Assembly (NCBI GenBank): GCA_035652335.1
Contig: DASRDZ010000037.1
Coordinates: forward strand, 1-64,000
Direction of reading: 5' to 3'
Source: DASRDZ01 sp035652335
GTDB taxonomy: Bacteria > Chloroflexota > Dormibacteria > Aeolococcales > Aeolococcaceae
Length of the DNA: 64,000 bases
Part shown: one piece after another, positions 19,650 to 27,279 of the stretch
How positions within the stretch are numbered: the first letter of the stretch is position 1
Layout: each line of letters begins with the position of its first letter
Program-made: the position numbers and the translations under genes
The notes under the pieces: model-generated
Database searches by the model: none
The model's input: only the letters and a program-made list of their open reading frames with translations
What the model was told of the DNA's origin: nothing

Positions 19650-21043
19650 CCGCCGACCTCCGCCTCAGCGCCGCCGTCGCCTCGGGCAAGGCCGCCGCCG
19701 CCACCAGCCGCCTCCTCCGTCGCGGCGGCGGCACCACCGTCCCAGGCGACGTCGCCCTCGCCGTCGACCGCGGCGTGCTCCGCAAGATCGCCCCCAGCCT
19801 TCCGGGCGGCACCGTGCTGATCACCGGCACCAACGGCAAGACCACCACCACCGGCATCGTCGCCGCCGCGCTGCAGGCCGGCGGCGAGCGGGTGCTCACC
19901 AACCGCAGCGGGGCCAACCTCGTGTTCGGCATCGTCGCCGCCGCGATCGCGGACTCCGACCTGCGCGGGCGCCCCCGCTCCCACACCGCCGTCTTCGAGG
20001 TCGACGAGCTGCACCTCGACCGCGCCGTGCAGGAGACGAACCCCCGCCTGGTGGTCGTCCTCAACCTGCTGCGCGACCAGCTCGACCGCTCCGGCGAGCT
20101 GGAGACCACCGCCGCACGCATCGGCGACGCGCTGCGCAAGCTCGGCGACCACGCGCGCGTCGTCGCCAACGTCGACGACCCCCTGGTGGCGGGGCAGACC
20201 CGCAACCTCCCGGGCCTCGTCCCCATCGGCGTCGACGCCACCGACTTCCTGCTCCCCGGCCTGCCCCACGCCGCCGACGCGCGCGCCTGCCCCGTCTGCA
20301 ACATGCCGCTCAGCTTCAGCCGGGTGGTTCTGGCCCACTGTGGCACGTACTCCTGCACCGGCTGCGACTTCGCGCGACCGCAACCCGCCTTCGCGCTGAC
20401 GCGCATCGAGGCGCCGAGCCTCGACGAGCTGCGCCTGGCCACCGCCGACGGGGCGACCCTGGACGCGCACGTCGGCGGCGTCTACAACGCCTACAACGTC
20501 CTCGCCGCCTACGCGACGCTGCGCACGCTGGGGATCGAGAAGGACGCCGCGGCAGCCGGCATCGCCCGGTTCACCCCGCGCTTCGGCCGCCAGGAGACGC
20601 TGCGTCTGCACGATCGCACGATGCGCTTCCTGCTGGCCAAGAACCCCGCGGGCTTCGACGAGGTGCTGCGCACCGCCGACGAGCTGGGCCACGCGGCCAC
20701 CTACCTCATCGCCCTCAACGACCGGGTCGCCGACGGCCGCGACGTGTCGTGGATCTGGGACGTCGACTTCGAGCGTCTCGCCCGCGCCGGCCGCCGTCCC
20801 AGGATCGTCGCCGCCGGCACCCGCGCCCACGACCTCGCCGTCCGCCTCAAGTACGCCGGCGTCCCGGCCGGCGACGTGACCGTCGAGACCGACCCGGCCA
20901 GAGCATTGCACGCAGCCGCAAGCCTCGCGACCGCAGCGGAGGAGGTCGCCGTCCTCCCCACCTACACCGCCATGCTCGACCTTCGCTCGGTCGCCGAGCG
21001 CGCCGGGGCGGTGAGCGCCTTCTGGGCGGACGGCCGCGCATGA
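19646..21043 (+). CDS. murT: Lipid II isoglutaminyl synthase, MurT subunit
   Basis: A 465-residue Mur-ligase-like ATPase. The nucleotide loop TGTNGKTTTT is at about 60-69. The substrate loop region contains EVDELHLDRAVQETNPRLVVVLNLLRDQLDR. A zinc ribbon is inserted at about 215-240 (CPVCN and CGTYSCTGC), a hallmark of MurT versus other Mur ligases. The DUF1727 domain lies at the C-terminus. With GatD it amidates the D-Glu of lipid II to D-isoglutamine. The pair is typical of monoderm lineages. The stop overlaps gatD by 4 bases. Confidence 0.95.
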   Translation: MTADLRLSAAVASGKAAAATSRLLRRGGGTTVPGDVALAVDRGVLRKIAPSLPGGTVLITGTNGKTTTTGIVAAALQAGGERVLTNRSGANLVFGIVAAAIADSDLRGRPRSHTAVFEVDELHLDRAVQETNPRLVVVLNLLRDQLDRSGELETTAARIGDALRKLGDHARVVANVDDPLVAGQTRNLPGLVPIGVDATDFLLPGLPHAADARACPVCNMPLSFSRVVLAHCGTYSCTGCDFARPQPAFALTRIEAPSLDELRLATADGATLDAHVGGVYNAYNVLAAYATLRTLGIEKDAAAAGIARFTPRFGRQETLRLHDRTMRFLLAKNPAGFDEVLRTADELGHAATYLIALNDRVADGRDVSWIWDVDFERLARAGRRPRIVAAGTRAHDLAVRLKYAGVPAGDVTVETDPARALHAAASLATAAEEVAVLPTYTAMLDLRSVAERAGAVSAFWADGRA

Positions 21044-21825
21044 CCACCCGCCCGCTGCGCATCGGCCACCTCTACCCCGAGGCGATGAACATCTACGGCG
21101 ACATCGGCAACGTCCGCGCCCTGCAGCAGCGCGCCCGCTGGCACGGCATCGACGTCGAGGTGGTGGCCGTCGAGGCCGGACCCGCCGACCTCGCCGGCTG
21201 CGACGTCCTCTTCATGGGCGGCGGCCAGGACCGCGACCAGTCGCGCATCTTCCGGGACTTCACCGACCACAAGCGCGCCGGGATGGAGCGGGCCGTCGCC
21301 GAGGGGGTGGCGGTGCTCGCGGTCTGCGGCGGCTACCAGCTGCTCGGCCACTCCTACACGGACGCCGACGGCCGGGAGCTGGAGGGCCTGGGCATCCTCG
21401 ACCTGCGCAGCAGCGCGGGCCACGACCGCTGGATCGGCAACGTGCTCGTCGAGGCGGATCCCAGCCTGCGGCTGCAGCCGGCCACGCTGGTGGGCTTCGA
21501 GAACCACGGGGGCCGCACCTGGCTGGGCCCGGGACTGCGGCCGCTCGGCCGAGTTGTGGTCGGTGGTGGCAACAACGGCGAGGACGGTGGCGAGGGCGTG
21601 CTGCAGGGCCGCATCGTCGGCACCTACCTGCACGGCTCGCTGCTGCCCAAGAACCCCGCGCTCACCGACTGGCTGCTGGCCGCCGCCCTGGCCCATCGCG
21701 ACGGCCAGGCCGAGCCCCGGCCGCTCGCCCCCCTCGACGACAGCGTCGAGCTGGACGCCCACCGCCGCGCCGAGGGCATCGCCTCGGCCGAGAAGGGGAG
21801 GGCGCCCATCCCGCGCCGCCGGTGA
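21040..21825 (+). CDS. gatD: Lipid II isoglutaminyl synthase, GatD glutamine amidotransferase subunit
   Basis: A 261-residue class I glutamine amidotransferase of the CobB/CobQ-like type. The nucleophile is Cys96 in AVCGGYQLLG and the catalytic His is His198 in GTYLHGSLLPKNP. The N-terminus IGHLYPEAMNIYGDIGN is characteristic of GatD. It supplies ammonia to MurT. The C-terminal 15 residues are an extra Arg/Pro-rich tail. Confidence 0.95.
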   Translation: MTTRPLRIGHLYPEAMNIYGDIGNVRALQQRARWHGIDVEVVAVEAGPADLAGCDVLFMGGGQDRDQSRIFRDFTDHKRAGMERAVAEGVAVLAVCGGYQLLGHSYTDADGRELEGLGILDLRSSAGHDRWIGNVLVEADPSLRLQPATLVGFENHGGRTWLGPGLRPLGRVVVGGGNNGEDGGEGVLQGRIVGTYLHGSLLPKNPALTDWLLAAALAHRDGQAEPRPLAPLDDSVELDAHRRAEGIASAEKGRAPIPRRR

Positions 21826-21865
21826 GCGCGGCGCGCGCGCCCGGAGGAGGCGCGCACCTCGCAGG

Positions 21866-21878
21866 TACAATCCCGCCC
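21866..21878 (+). promoter_or_regulatory. -10 (TACAAT) seven bases before GTG 21879
   Basis: TACAAT (21866-21871) plus a 7-base gap to an in-frame GTG fits the leaderless arrangement seen at several other genes in the window. Confidence 0.4.
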
Positions 21879-22769
21879 GTGGTCGCTCCCGACACCGCCC
21901 CCGCTCCCCGCACGACCCCGCCCACTCCCGAGGAGTGCGACCACCCGGCGCCGGTCCTCGGCATCATGGCCCACGAGTTCGCCCCCTACCAGGGCGCCCA
22001 GGGTCCCGAGGGGCTGCGGCGCACCACGATGTACTACGGTCCCGTGGTCGGCGGCCTGCCCATCGAGGCCTGGCACTGCGAGGTCTGCGGCCTGCTCCGG
22101 CTCAGCTACCCCGACGGCCGCAGGGAGGAGCGCCGCCTCTTCCCGGGGGCCCAGCCCGGCCTCATCGCCGTGCCCACCACGGCCATGCCGGAGGTGCAGA
22201 CCTTCGGGATGCAGGCGCGCGTCAGCGGCCTGAGCCTCGACCCGCGGCTGGTGGGCAGGCTCATCCCCGCCGAGGCGCCCCAGCCGGTGCTGACCCTGCC
22301 GCAGGTGACCCTCCCGCAGCTCGACGCGCTGACCTGGCTCACCGCCCTGCTGCTCACCCTGGCCATCATCGGCGGGTTCTACGCGGGCGTCCTCGCCGTG
22401 TACACGTACAGCACGCCGAGCGCCGAGTGGCCGGCGGTCATCGTCACGCTGATCCTCTTCGGCAGCGCCATCCTCCTGCAGGTCGGCGCGGCCACCCTGC
22501 GCCACTTCTTCCCCATGCCGCAGCTCGGTCCCAGCCCGGCGGAGCGCTACGGCGGCAAGGCCGCGCTCGATCCGGCCACGCGCACCGCCGTCTTCTTCCT
22601 CGTCCTCGCCGTGCTCGGGCTCGGTGTGGGTGGCGTGCTCGCCGTCTACGACTGGCGCACGCCCGACGCGGAGTTCCCGCTCTTCATGGGCGTGCTGGTC
22701 TGCTTCGGGCTGGCCGTGGTGGTGAAGATCGCCGACGCTGCGGCGCGACACTTCGGCGGCAGGCGCTAG
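21879..22769 (+). CDS. Four-TM membrane protein with N-terminal metal-binding-like domain
   Basis: A 296-residue protein. The soluble N-terminal half has a possible zinc site (ECDHPAPVLG and WHCEVCGLLRL) and a beta-rich stretch to about 130. Two related halves follow, each with two TM helices and a YxxxTPxAEWP- or YDWRTPDAEFP-like loop (around 185 and 270), suggesting an internal duplication. An alternative GTG at 21822 overlapping the gatD stop would add 19 Ala/Gly/Pro residues. The function is unknown; position alone links it to cell-wall genes or zwf. Confidence 0.65.
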   Translation: MVAPDTAPAPRTTPPTPEECDHPAPVLGIMAHEFAPYQGAQGPEGLRRTTMYYGPVVGGLPIEAWHCEVCGLLRLSYPDGRREERRLFPGAQPGLIAVPTTAMPEVQTFGMQARVSGLSLDPRLVGRLIPAEAPQPVLTLPQVTLPQLDALTWLTALLLTLAIIGGFYAGVLAVYTYSTPSAEWPAVIVTLILFGSAILLQVGAATLRHFFPMPQLGPSPAERYGGKAALDPATRTAVFFLVLAVLGLGVGGVLAVYDWRTPDAEFPLFMGVLVCFGLAVVVKIADAAARHFGGRR

Positions 22770-22780
22770 CGGCGCACCGC

Positions 22781-24211
22781 ATGCAGCTCCGGCCGCCAGG
22801 CGACCAGGACATCGTCGTCTTCGGGGCATCCGGAGACCTCGCCTCCCGCAAGCTGCTGCCCGCCCTCTACAACCTCAGCGCCGAGGGGCTGCTGCCCACC
22901 TCCGGTGACGTCGTCGGCGTCGCCCCGGTGCACTGGAGCGACGACGACTTCCGCCAGAACGCGCACGACGCGGTGAAGACGTACTCGCGCAGCGGGCTCG
23001 ACGAGTCGGCGTGGTCGGCGCTGGCGCCGCGCCTGCGCTTCGTGGAGATCGGCCAGGACGATGACCTCTCCGCGGTTCGCAAGGGGCTGCAGCGCGAGCA
23101 GCGGCTGGTCTACCTGGCGGTGCCGTCGTCGGCGTTCGTGCCCATGGTGCGGGCGATCGGCGCAGCGGGCCTCGCCGAGGGCACCAAGCTGATCATCGAG
23201 AAGCCCTTCGGCCACGACCTGGAATCGGCGCAGCAGCTGAACCAGGCGCTGCACGAGGTGCTGCCCGAGGAGCGGATCTTCCGCATCGACCACTACCTGG
23301 GCAAGGAGACGGTGCAGAACATGCTCGTCTTCCGCTTCGGCAACGCCATCTTCGAGCGCATCTGGAACCGCGACTGCGTCGACCGGGTGGAGATCAGCGT
23401 CGCCGAGTCGATCGGCGTCGACGGGCGCGGCCGGTTCTACGAGGAGACCGGCGCGCTGCGCGACATCGTGCAGAACCACCTCTTCCAGGTGCTCAGCATC
23501 GTGGCCATGGAGGCGCCCGTGTGCTTCGAGGCGGAGGCGCTGCGCAACGAGAAGATCAAGGTGCTGCAGGCGGTGCAGGAGATCCGCCCCCACGACGTGG
23601 TGCGCGGCCAGTACACCGCCGGGGAGATCGACGGGCAGGCGGTCGGCGGCTACCGCCAGGAGCCCGGCGTGGCGGCGGACTCGACGGTGGAGACGTTCTC
23701 CGCCCTGCGCCTGCACATCGATAGCTGGCGCTGGTCGGGAGTGCCCTTCCTGCTGCGCACCGGCAAGCGCCTGCGCCGCCGCGACACCCGCATCGTCGTC
23801 GCCTTCCGCGACGTGCCGCTGCACTTCTTCCGCGGCCTCGACGTGGGGAGCGTCGAGACCAACCTCCTGGTGATCCGCATCCAGCCCGACGAGGGGATCT
23901 CGCTGAGCTTCGTGGCCAAGCGTCCCGGTCCTGAGATCACCACCCAGGAGGTGCGCATGGACTTCAGCTACGGCACCTCCTTCAAGACCAGCCCGCCCGA
24001 GGCCTACGAGCGGTTGCTCCACGACGCATTGGTCGGCGACCACACCCTGTTCATCCGCGAGGACGAGGTGGAGCGCGGCTGGGCGATCATCGACCCCGTC
24101 CTGCGCAACCTGCCCGCGGTGCTCCCGTACGCGGCCGGCAGCTGGGGCCCGGATGCCGCCGACGCCCTGGCCGCACCCTCGCACTGGCACTCCCTCGAGG
24201 ACGACGGGTGA
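22781..24211 (+). CDS. zwf: Glucose-6-phosphate 1-dehydrogenase
   Basis: A 476-residue enzyme that oxidises glucose-6-phosphate to 6-phosphogluconolactone with NAD(P)+. The dinucleotide-binding start is FGASGDLASRKLLPALYNL and the catalytic substrate motif RIDHYLGKETVQN lies near 168. A typical WSGVPFLLRTGKRL stretch is in the C-terminal domain. Length is normal for the family. The stop overlaps the next gene's GTG by 4 bases, so both sugar enzymes should be made together. Confidence 0.96.
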   Translation: MQLRPPGDQDIVVFGASGDLASRKLLPALYNLSAEGLLPTSGDVVGVAPVHWSDDDFRQNAHDAVKTYSRSGLDESAWSALAPRLRFVEIGQDDDLSAVRKGLQREQRLVYLAVPSSAFVPMVRAIGAAGLAEGTKLIIEKPFGHDLESAQQLNQALHEVLPEERIFRIDHYLGKETVQNMLVFRFGNAIFERIWNRDCVDRVEISVAESIGVDGRGRFYEETGALRDIVQNHLFQVLSIVAMEAPVCFEAEALRNEKIKVLQAVQEIRPHDVVRGQYTAGEIDGQAVGGYRQEPGVAADSTVETFSALRLHIDSWRWSGVPFLLRTGKRLRRRDTRIVVAFRDVPLHFFRGLDVGSVETNLLVIRIQPDEGISLSFVAKRPGPEITTQEVRMDFSYGTSFKTSPPEAYERLLHDALVGDHTLFIREDEVERGWAIIDPVLRNLPAVLPYAAGSWGPDAADALAAPSHWHSLEDDG

Positions 24212-25182
24212 GCGACGGCGCGCCGCTGGTCGGCGTCGACCTCGGCGGCACCCTGGTGCGCGCCGCCGCCGCCACGGGCGAGGCGACGCACGGCACGCCG
24301 GCGCGCCACCCGACCCCGGAGAACGCCACCCCCGGCGCGGTGCTCGACACCGTCGCCGCCGCGGTGCGCGAGGCCAGCGGCGGGGTGACGCCGGCCGGCG
24401 TCGCCATCGGCATCCCCGGCCCCCTCGACCCCGTCGCCGGCGTGGTCTACGCGGCGCCCAACCTCGACGGCTGGAAGGACCTGCCCGTGCAGCGGCTGCT
24501 GGAGGAGCGGCTGGGCTGCCCCGTGGCGATCCAGAACGACGCCAACCTGGCCGGCTTCGCCGAGTGGATCGCCGGTGCCGCGCGCGGCTCGCGCGACATG
24601 ATCTTCATCACCGTGAGCACCGGGGTCGGCGGCGGCCTGGTGCTCGACGGCGAGCTCTACAGCGGGTTCGCGGGGACGGCCGGCGAGGCGGGCCACATGA
24701 TCTACGACCCCGACGGGCCGCCCTGCGCCCAGGGCCACCGGGGCTGCCTGGAGGGGACGGCGTCGGGGACGGCGATCGCCAGCCGTGCCCTGCAGCTGCT
24801 CGCCGCCGGCGAGGCGTCGAGCCTGTCGCAGCTCGACCCCGACCGCCTCGACGCCCACGCCGTCGCCGACGCCGCGGAGGCCGGGGACGCCCTGGCCATC
24901 CGCCTCTACACGGAGTCGGGACGGGCGCTGGGGCTCGCCGTGGGCGGCCTGCTCAACCTGCTCAGCCCCGAGGTGGTGGTCATCGGCGGTGGCCTGATCA
25001 ACGCCGGCGAGCTGCTGCTCGCCCCGCTGCGCGCCGCTGTGGGGGAGCTGGCCTTCGCCGCGCCGCTGGCGCGCTGCCGGATCGTGCCCGCGGCGCTGGG
25101 CACCGACGCCGGCCTGGTGGGCGCCGTGGCCTGGGCGGTGCGCCGCTTCCGGGCTCCCGCCGGGGCCGCCGCCGGGGCCTGA
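24208..25182 (+). CDS. ROK family sugar kinase (probable glucokinase)
   Basis: A 324-residue ROK protein. The phosphate-1 motif is GVDLGGTLVR, the catalytic Asp lies in IQNDANLAGFAEW, and STGVGGGLVLDG follows. The usual zinc cluster reads C-A-Q-G-H-R-G-C, so one of the three Cys ligands is Gln, while the partner His (AGEAGHM) is kept. Adjacency to zwf argues for a glucokinase that feeds the oxidative pentose phosphate route. No N-terminal HTH is present, so it is an enzyme rather than a ROK repressor. Starts with GTG inside the zwf stop. Confidence 0.85.
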   Translation: MSDGAPLVGVDLGGTLVRAAAATGEATHGTPARHPTPENATPGAVLDTVAAAVREASGGVTPAGVAIGIPGPLDPVAGVVYAAPNLDGWKDLPVQRLLEERLGCPVAIQNDANLAGFAEWIAGAARGSRDMIFITVSTGVGGGLVLDGELYSGFAGTAGEAGHMIYDPDGPPCAQGHRGCLEGTASGTAIASRALQLLAAGEASSLSQLDPDRLDAHAVADAAEAGDALAIRLYTESGRALGLAVGGLLNLLSPEVVVIGGGLINAGELLLAPLRAAVGELAFAAPLARCRIVPAALGTDAGLVGAVAWAVRRFRAPAGAAAGA

Positions 25183-25193
25183 GCCGGCTTCAC

Positions 25194-25210
25194 GAGTTCG
25201 CGCCGAACTC
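25194..25210 (+). terminator. Hairpin after the zwf-kinase operon
   Basis: GAGTTCG-CGC-CGAACTC forms a 7-bp stem with a 3-nt loop 12 bases after the ROK kinase stop. There is no T-run, as is common in this GC-rich genome, so termination is plausible but not certain. Confidence 0.45.
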
Positions 25211-25448
25211 GGCGAAAACCACGCCCGCTCGCGTAGCACGGTCGTTACACGGGCTGTCTTGACCGGGTGGTCCGTGTCACCGCCGTGACAGCCCGTTTCC
25301 GGGGCCGTCACCGGTGGCGTCGCGACGATTCGAGATCGTGACATGCGTGACAGGAACAGGACGGCGCTGGCCGCGGGTGCCTCCTACGCTGATCGCGCCG
25401 TTCACACCTGGCGTGGACGGCGCAGCCGTTCCTGGAGAGAGCCACCAC

Positions 25449-25556
25449 ATGCGCCGCTTCGTCCGCACCCCACTCGCCCTCGTCGTCGCAGTCGCCCTGA
25501 GCATCCTGGCCACCGCGGCCACCGCCTCCGCCGGCGTCCTGCCGCCGATGCAGTAA
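25449..25556 (+). CDS. 35-residue secreted micro-peptide (signal peptide plus short tail)
   Basis: MRRFVRTPL starts a textbook signal peptide: a basic N-region, then a 17-residue hydrophobic core, then ATASA. Only about seven residues (GVLPPMQ) follow before the stop. A GGAGAG ribosome site lies about 10 bases upstream, and a strong bidirectional hairpin follows 22 bases after the stop, so this looks like a complete transcription unit. The product could be a processed export peptide or pheromone-like signal, or the remnant of a longer gene. The region 25183-25448 upstream holds no other coding signal. Confidence 0.45.
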   Translation: MRRFVRTPLALVVAVALSILATAATASAGVLPPMQ

Positions 25557-25577
25557 CCGGACTTCCCCTACCCCGGG

Positions 25578-25624
25578 GGTGGCGCGCGCCGCAGGCGGGC
25601 CACCGGCTCGCCCGCCGCGCCACC
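25578..25624. terminator. Bidirectional hairpin between convergent genes
   Basis: GGTGGCGCG (25578-25586) pairs with CGCGCCACC at the 3' end, with an inner GCGGGC/GCCCGC stem and a bulge. The element sits exactly between the micro-peptide gene and the convergent GNAT gene, so it can serve both. Confidence 0.6.
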
Positions 25625-25632
25625 CCTCCCTG

Positions 25633-26139
25633 TCAGACGCCCAGCACCGGTGCTCGGGGCGTCCACTCCATGAGGAAGGTGGTGGCGCGCGTCGCCGCGT
25701 GCAGGAAGCCGAGCCGGCGGAACAGGTTCACCGCCGGCGTGGTCCGCTCGACGTGGGCGCGCACCGTCTGCCCTGTGCGCGCCGCCTCGCGGAGCAGCTC
25801 GCCGATCAGCGCCGTGCCGATGCCGCGCCCGCAGTGCTCCGGCAGCAGCGTGAGGTCGAGGATGCGCAGCTCGTGCGCGTTGCGGGCGAGGGTGAGTCCC
25901 CCCACGGGGAGGCCGTCACGGAGCACCACCAGGGACTCGACGCCTGCGTTGTGGTTGCGCCAGTCGCGCTGCTCGGCCTCGAAGCGGTGGCGCAGGAAGC
26001 CGTCGGCGGTGGCGCTGTCCCAGCCGAGGGGAGCGAGCGGGTCGCGCCGCGAGGCGGCGTAGACCTCGAAGAGGAAGGCGGCGTCGGCGTCCTCGGCGGG
26101 CCGCAGCTCGACGGACGCGAGGTCCGGGCCGCCGACCAT
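25633..26139 (-). CDS. GNAT family N-acetyltransferase
   Basis: A 168-residue acetyl-CoA-dependent acyltransferase. The A-motif is HCGRGIGTALIGELLREA (about 102-119), preceded by the beta-4 strand LRILDLTLLP, with LFRRLGF in the B-motif. The acceptor is not predictable. The ATG at 26139 gives a normal-length GNAT. The frame stays open upstream with a sequence containing LELPDGGPRAHVFLPGDHP, so a longer N-terminus cannot be ruled out. Confidence 0.85.
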   Translation of the reverse strand: MVGGPDLASVELRPAEDADAAFLFEVYAASRRDPLAPLGWDSATADGFLRHRFEAEQRDWRNHNAGVESLVVLRDGLPVGGLTLARNAHELRILDLTLLPEHCGRGIGTALIGELLREAARTGQTVRAHVERTTPAVNLFRRLGFLHAATRATTFLMEWTPRAPVLGV

Positions 26140-26340
26140 CACCACGGGGTGGTCTCCAGGCAGGAAAACGTGAGCACGAGGTCCTCCGTCGGGAAGCTCC
26201 AGGCGTGCGACACAGAGGGGAAGGGCCGAGCAGGGGGGAGGGTCCGGCTCCAGCCGGACGCCCAGCCAGTCTAGCCGGGCGGTCCGGCCGCGGCAACACA
26301 TTCCCTGCGGGTCGACCTGACGCGCCATGACGCATTGCGT

Positions 26341-26352
26341 TAGACTGCGATC
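26341..26352 (+). promoter_or_regulatory. -10 (TAGACT) six bases before ATG 26353
   Basis: TAGACT at 26341-26346 followed by 6 bases and ATG predicts a leaderless transcript for the split-barrel flavin protein. Confidence 0.45.
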
Positions 26353-27279
26353 ATGGCCTCGCCGCTCGACCGCCCCGACGTCGCCACGGTGCTCGGCTCG
26401 ACGCCGTACGCCGACGTCGCCGTCGACACCGCGCGCGGCCCGCACATCACCCCGGCGGCCTTCGCCGCGGCCGGCGGGCGCCTCTGGGTGGTCAGCTCGC
26501 GGCGCACCCTCCGGGTGCGCTCGGTGCGCCGCCGCCACCACGCCTCGGTGCTGGTGCGCCACGGCAGCCGCAGCGTGGTCATCTCCGGCAGCGCCGACGT
26601 GCTCTCCTTCTGGCGGCCCTCGGAAACAGTCGGAATTGTCATGAACTCGGGCCACGTCGCGCGCGCCGCGGCCACCTACGCGCTGCGCAACTCGCGCCTC
26701 CTGCTGGGCGGCTTCCTGCGCGACATCCTCGCCGGCACCGGCGACCTCACCGTGTACGACCGCGTGCTCGTCGCCATCGAGCCGGAGCGCGGCATGCTGC
26801 TCGACGGCGACCGCCTGCTGCACACCTGGGGCCGCTGGCGCCGGGTGCGCACTCCCGAGGTGCCGCGGCCCCACGCGCACGTGCCGCCGCTCGACGACCT
26901 CGTGGCCGGGCTCCCGCCCGCGGTGCTCGACGCTCTCGAACATCCCCGGTCGGCCAGCCTCGGCTGGTCCTCGCCCACCGGCGCGGTCGCCCTGCCGGCC
27001 CTGGAGGCGACCGCAGACGGGCAGGTGCAGGTGCCGCTCGCCGCGTTCGACGTCACCGGCGGGGCGCGCCGCGCCGCCGCGTGCATCACCTTCCACAACT
27101 CGGAGAGCCTGCGACCCTCCGGGTTCCGCGGCGTGATCCTGCGTGGCGAGGGGCGTGTGCAGCGCCGCAGCGCGACGCGCGCCACCGTCGCCGTCGCCGC
27201 CGAGCGGGCCAGCTGGTGGTCCGGCTTCCGCTCCGGCACCGCGACCGCCCCAGCGCGACGCCACGCCGACGCCGCCTAG
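26353..27279 (+). CDS. Pyridoxamine 5'-phosphate oxidase-like (FMN split-barrel) protein
   Basis: A 308-residue protein whose N-terminal 130 residues show the split-barrel pattern: GPHITPAAFAAAGGRLWVVSSRRTLRVRSVRR, then HASVLVRHGSRSVVISGSADVLS. The family binds FMN or F420 and reduces or oxidises small molecules. The C-terminal half (about 150-308) has a second, related strand pattern (ITFHNSESLRPSGFRGVILRGEG), so the protein may be a two-barrel form. Its stop codon shares the palindrome CTAG with the stop of the convergent WS/DGAT gene. Confidence 0.7.
   Translation: MASPLDRPDVATVLGSTPYADVAVDTARGPHITPAAFAAAGGRLWVVSSRRTLRVRSVRRRHHASVLVRHGSRSVVISGSADVLSFWRPSETVGIVMNSGHVARAAATYALRNSRLLLGGFLRDILAGTGDLTVYDRVLVAIEPERGMLLDGDRLLHTWGRWRRVRTPEVPRPHAHVPPLDDLVAGLPPAVLDALEHPRSASLGWSSPTGAVALPALEATADGQVQVPLAAFDVTGGARRAAACITFHNSESLRPSGFRGVILRGEGRVQRRSATRATVAVAAERASWWSGFRSGTATAPARRHADAA

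Noticed and set aside
25211..25448. Riboswitch in the leader of the micro-peptide gene
   Set aside because: Several short inverted repeats exist but no known aptamer core could be recognised.
25633..27264. 543-codon minus-strand frame covering GNAT and the flavin protein region
   Set aside because: Only the last 168 codons have protein character; the rest is antisense to the split-barrel gene.
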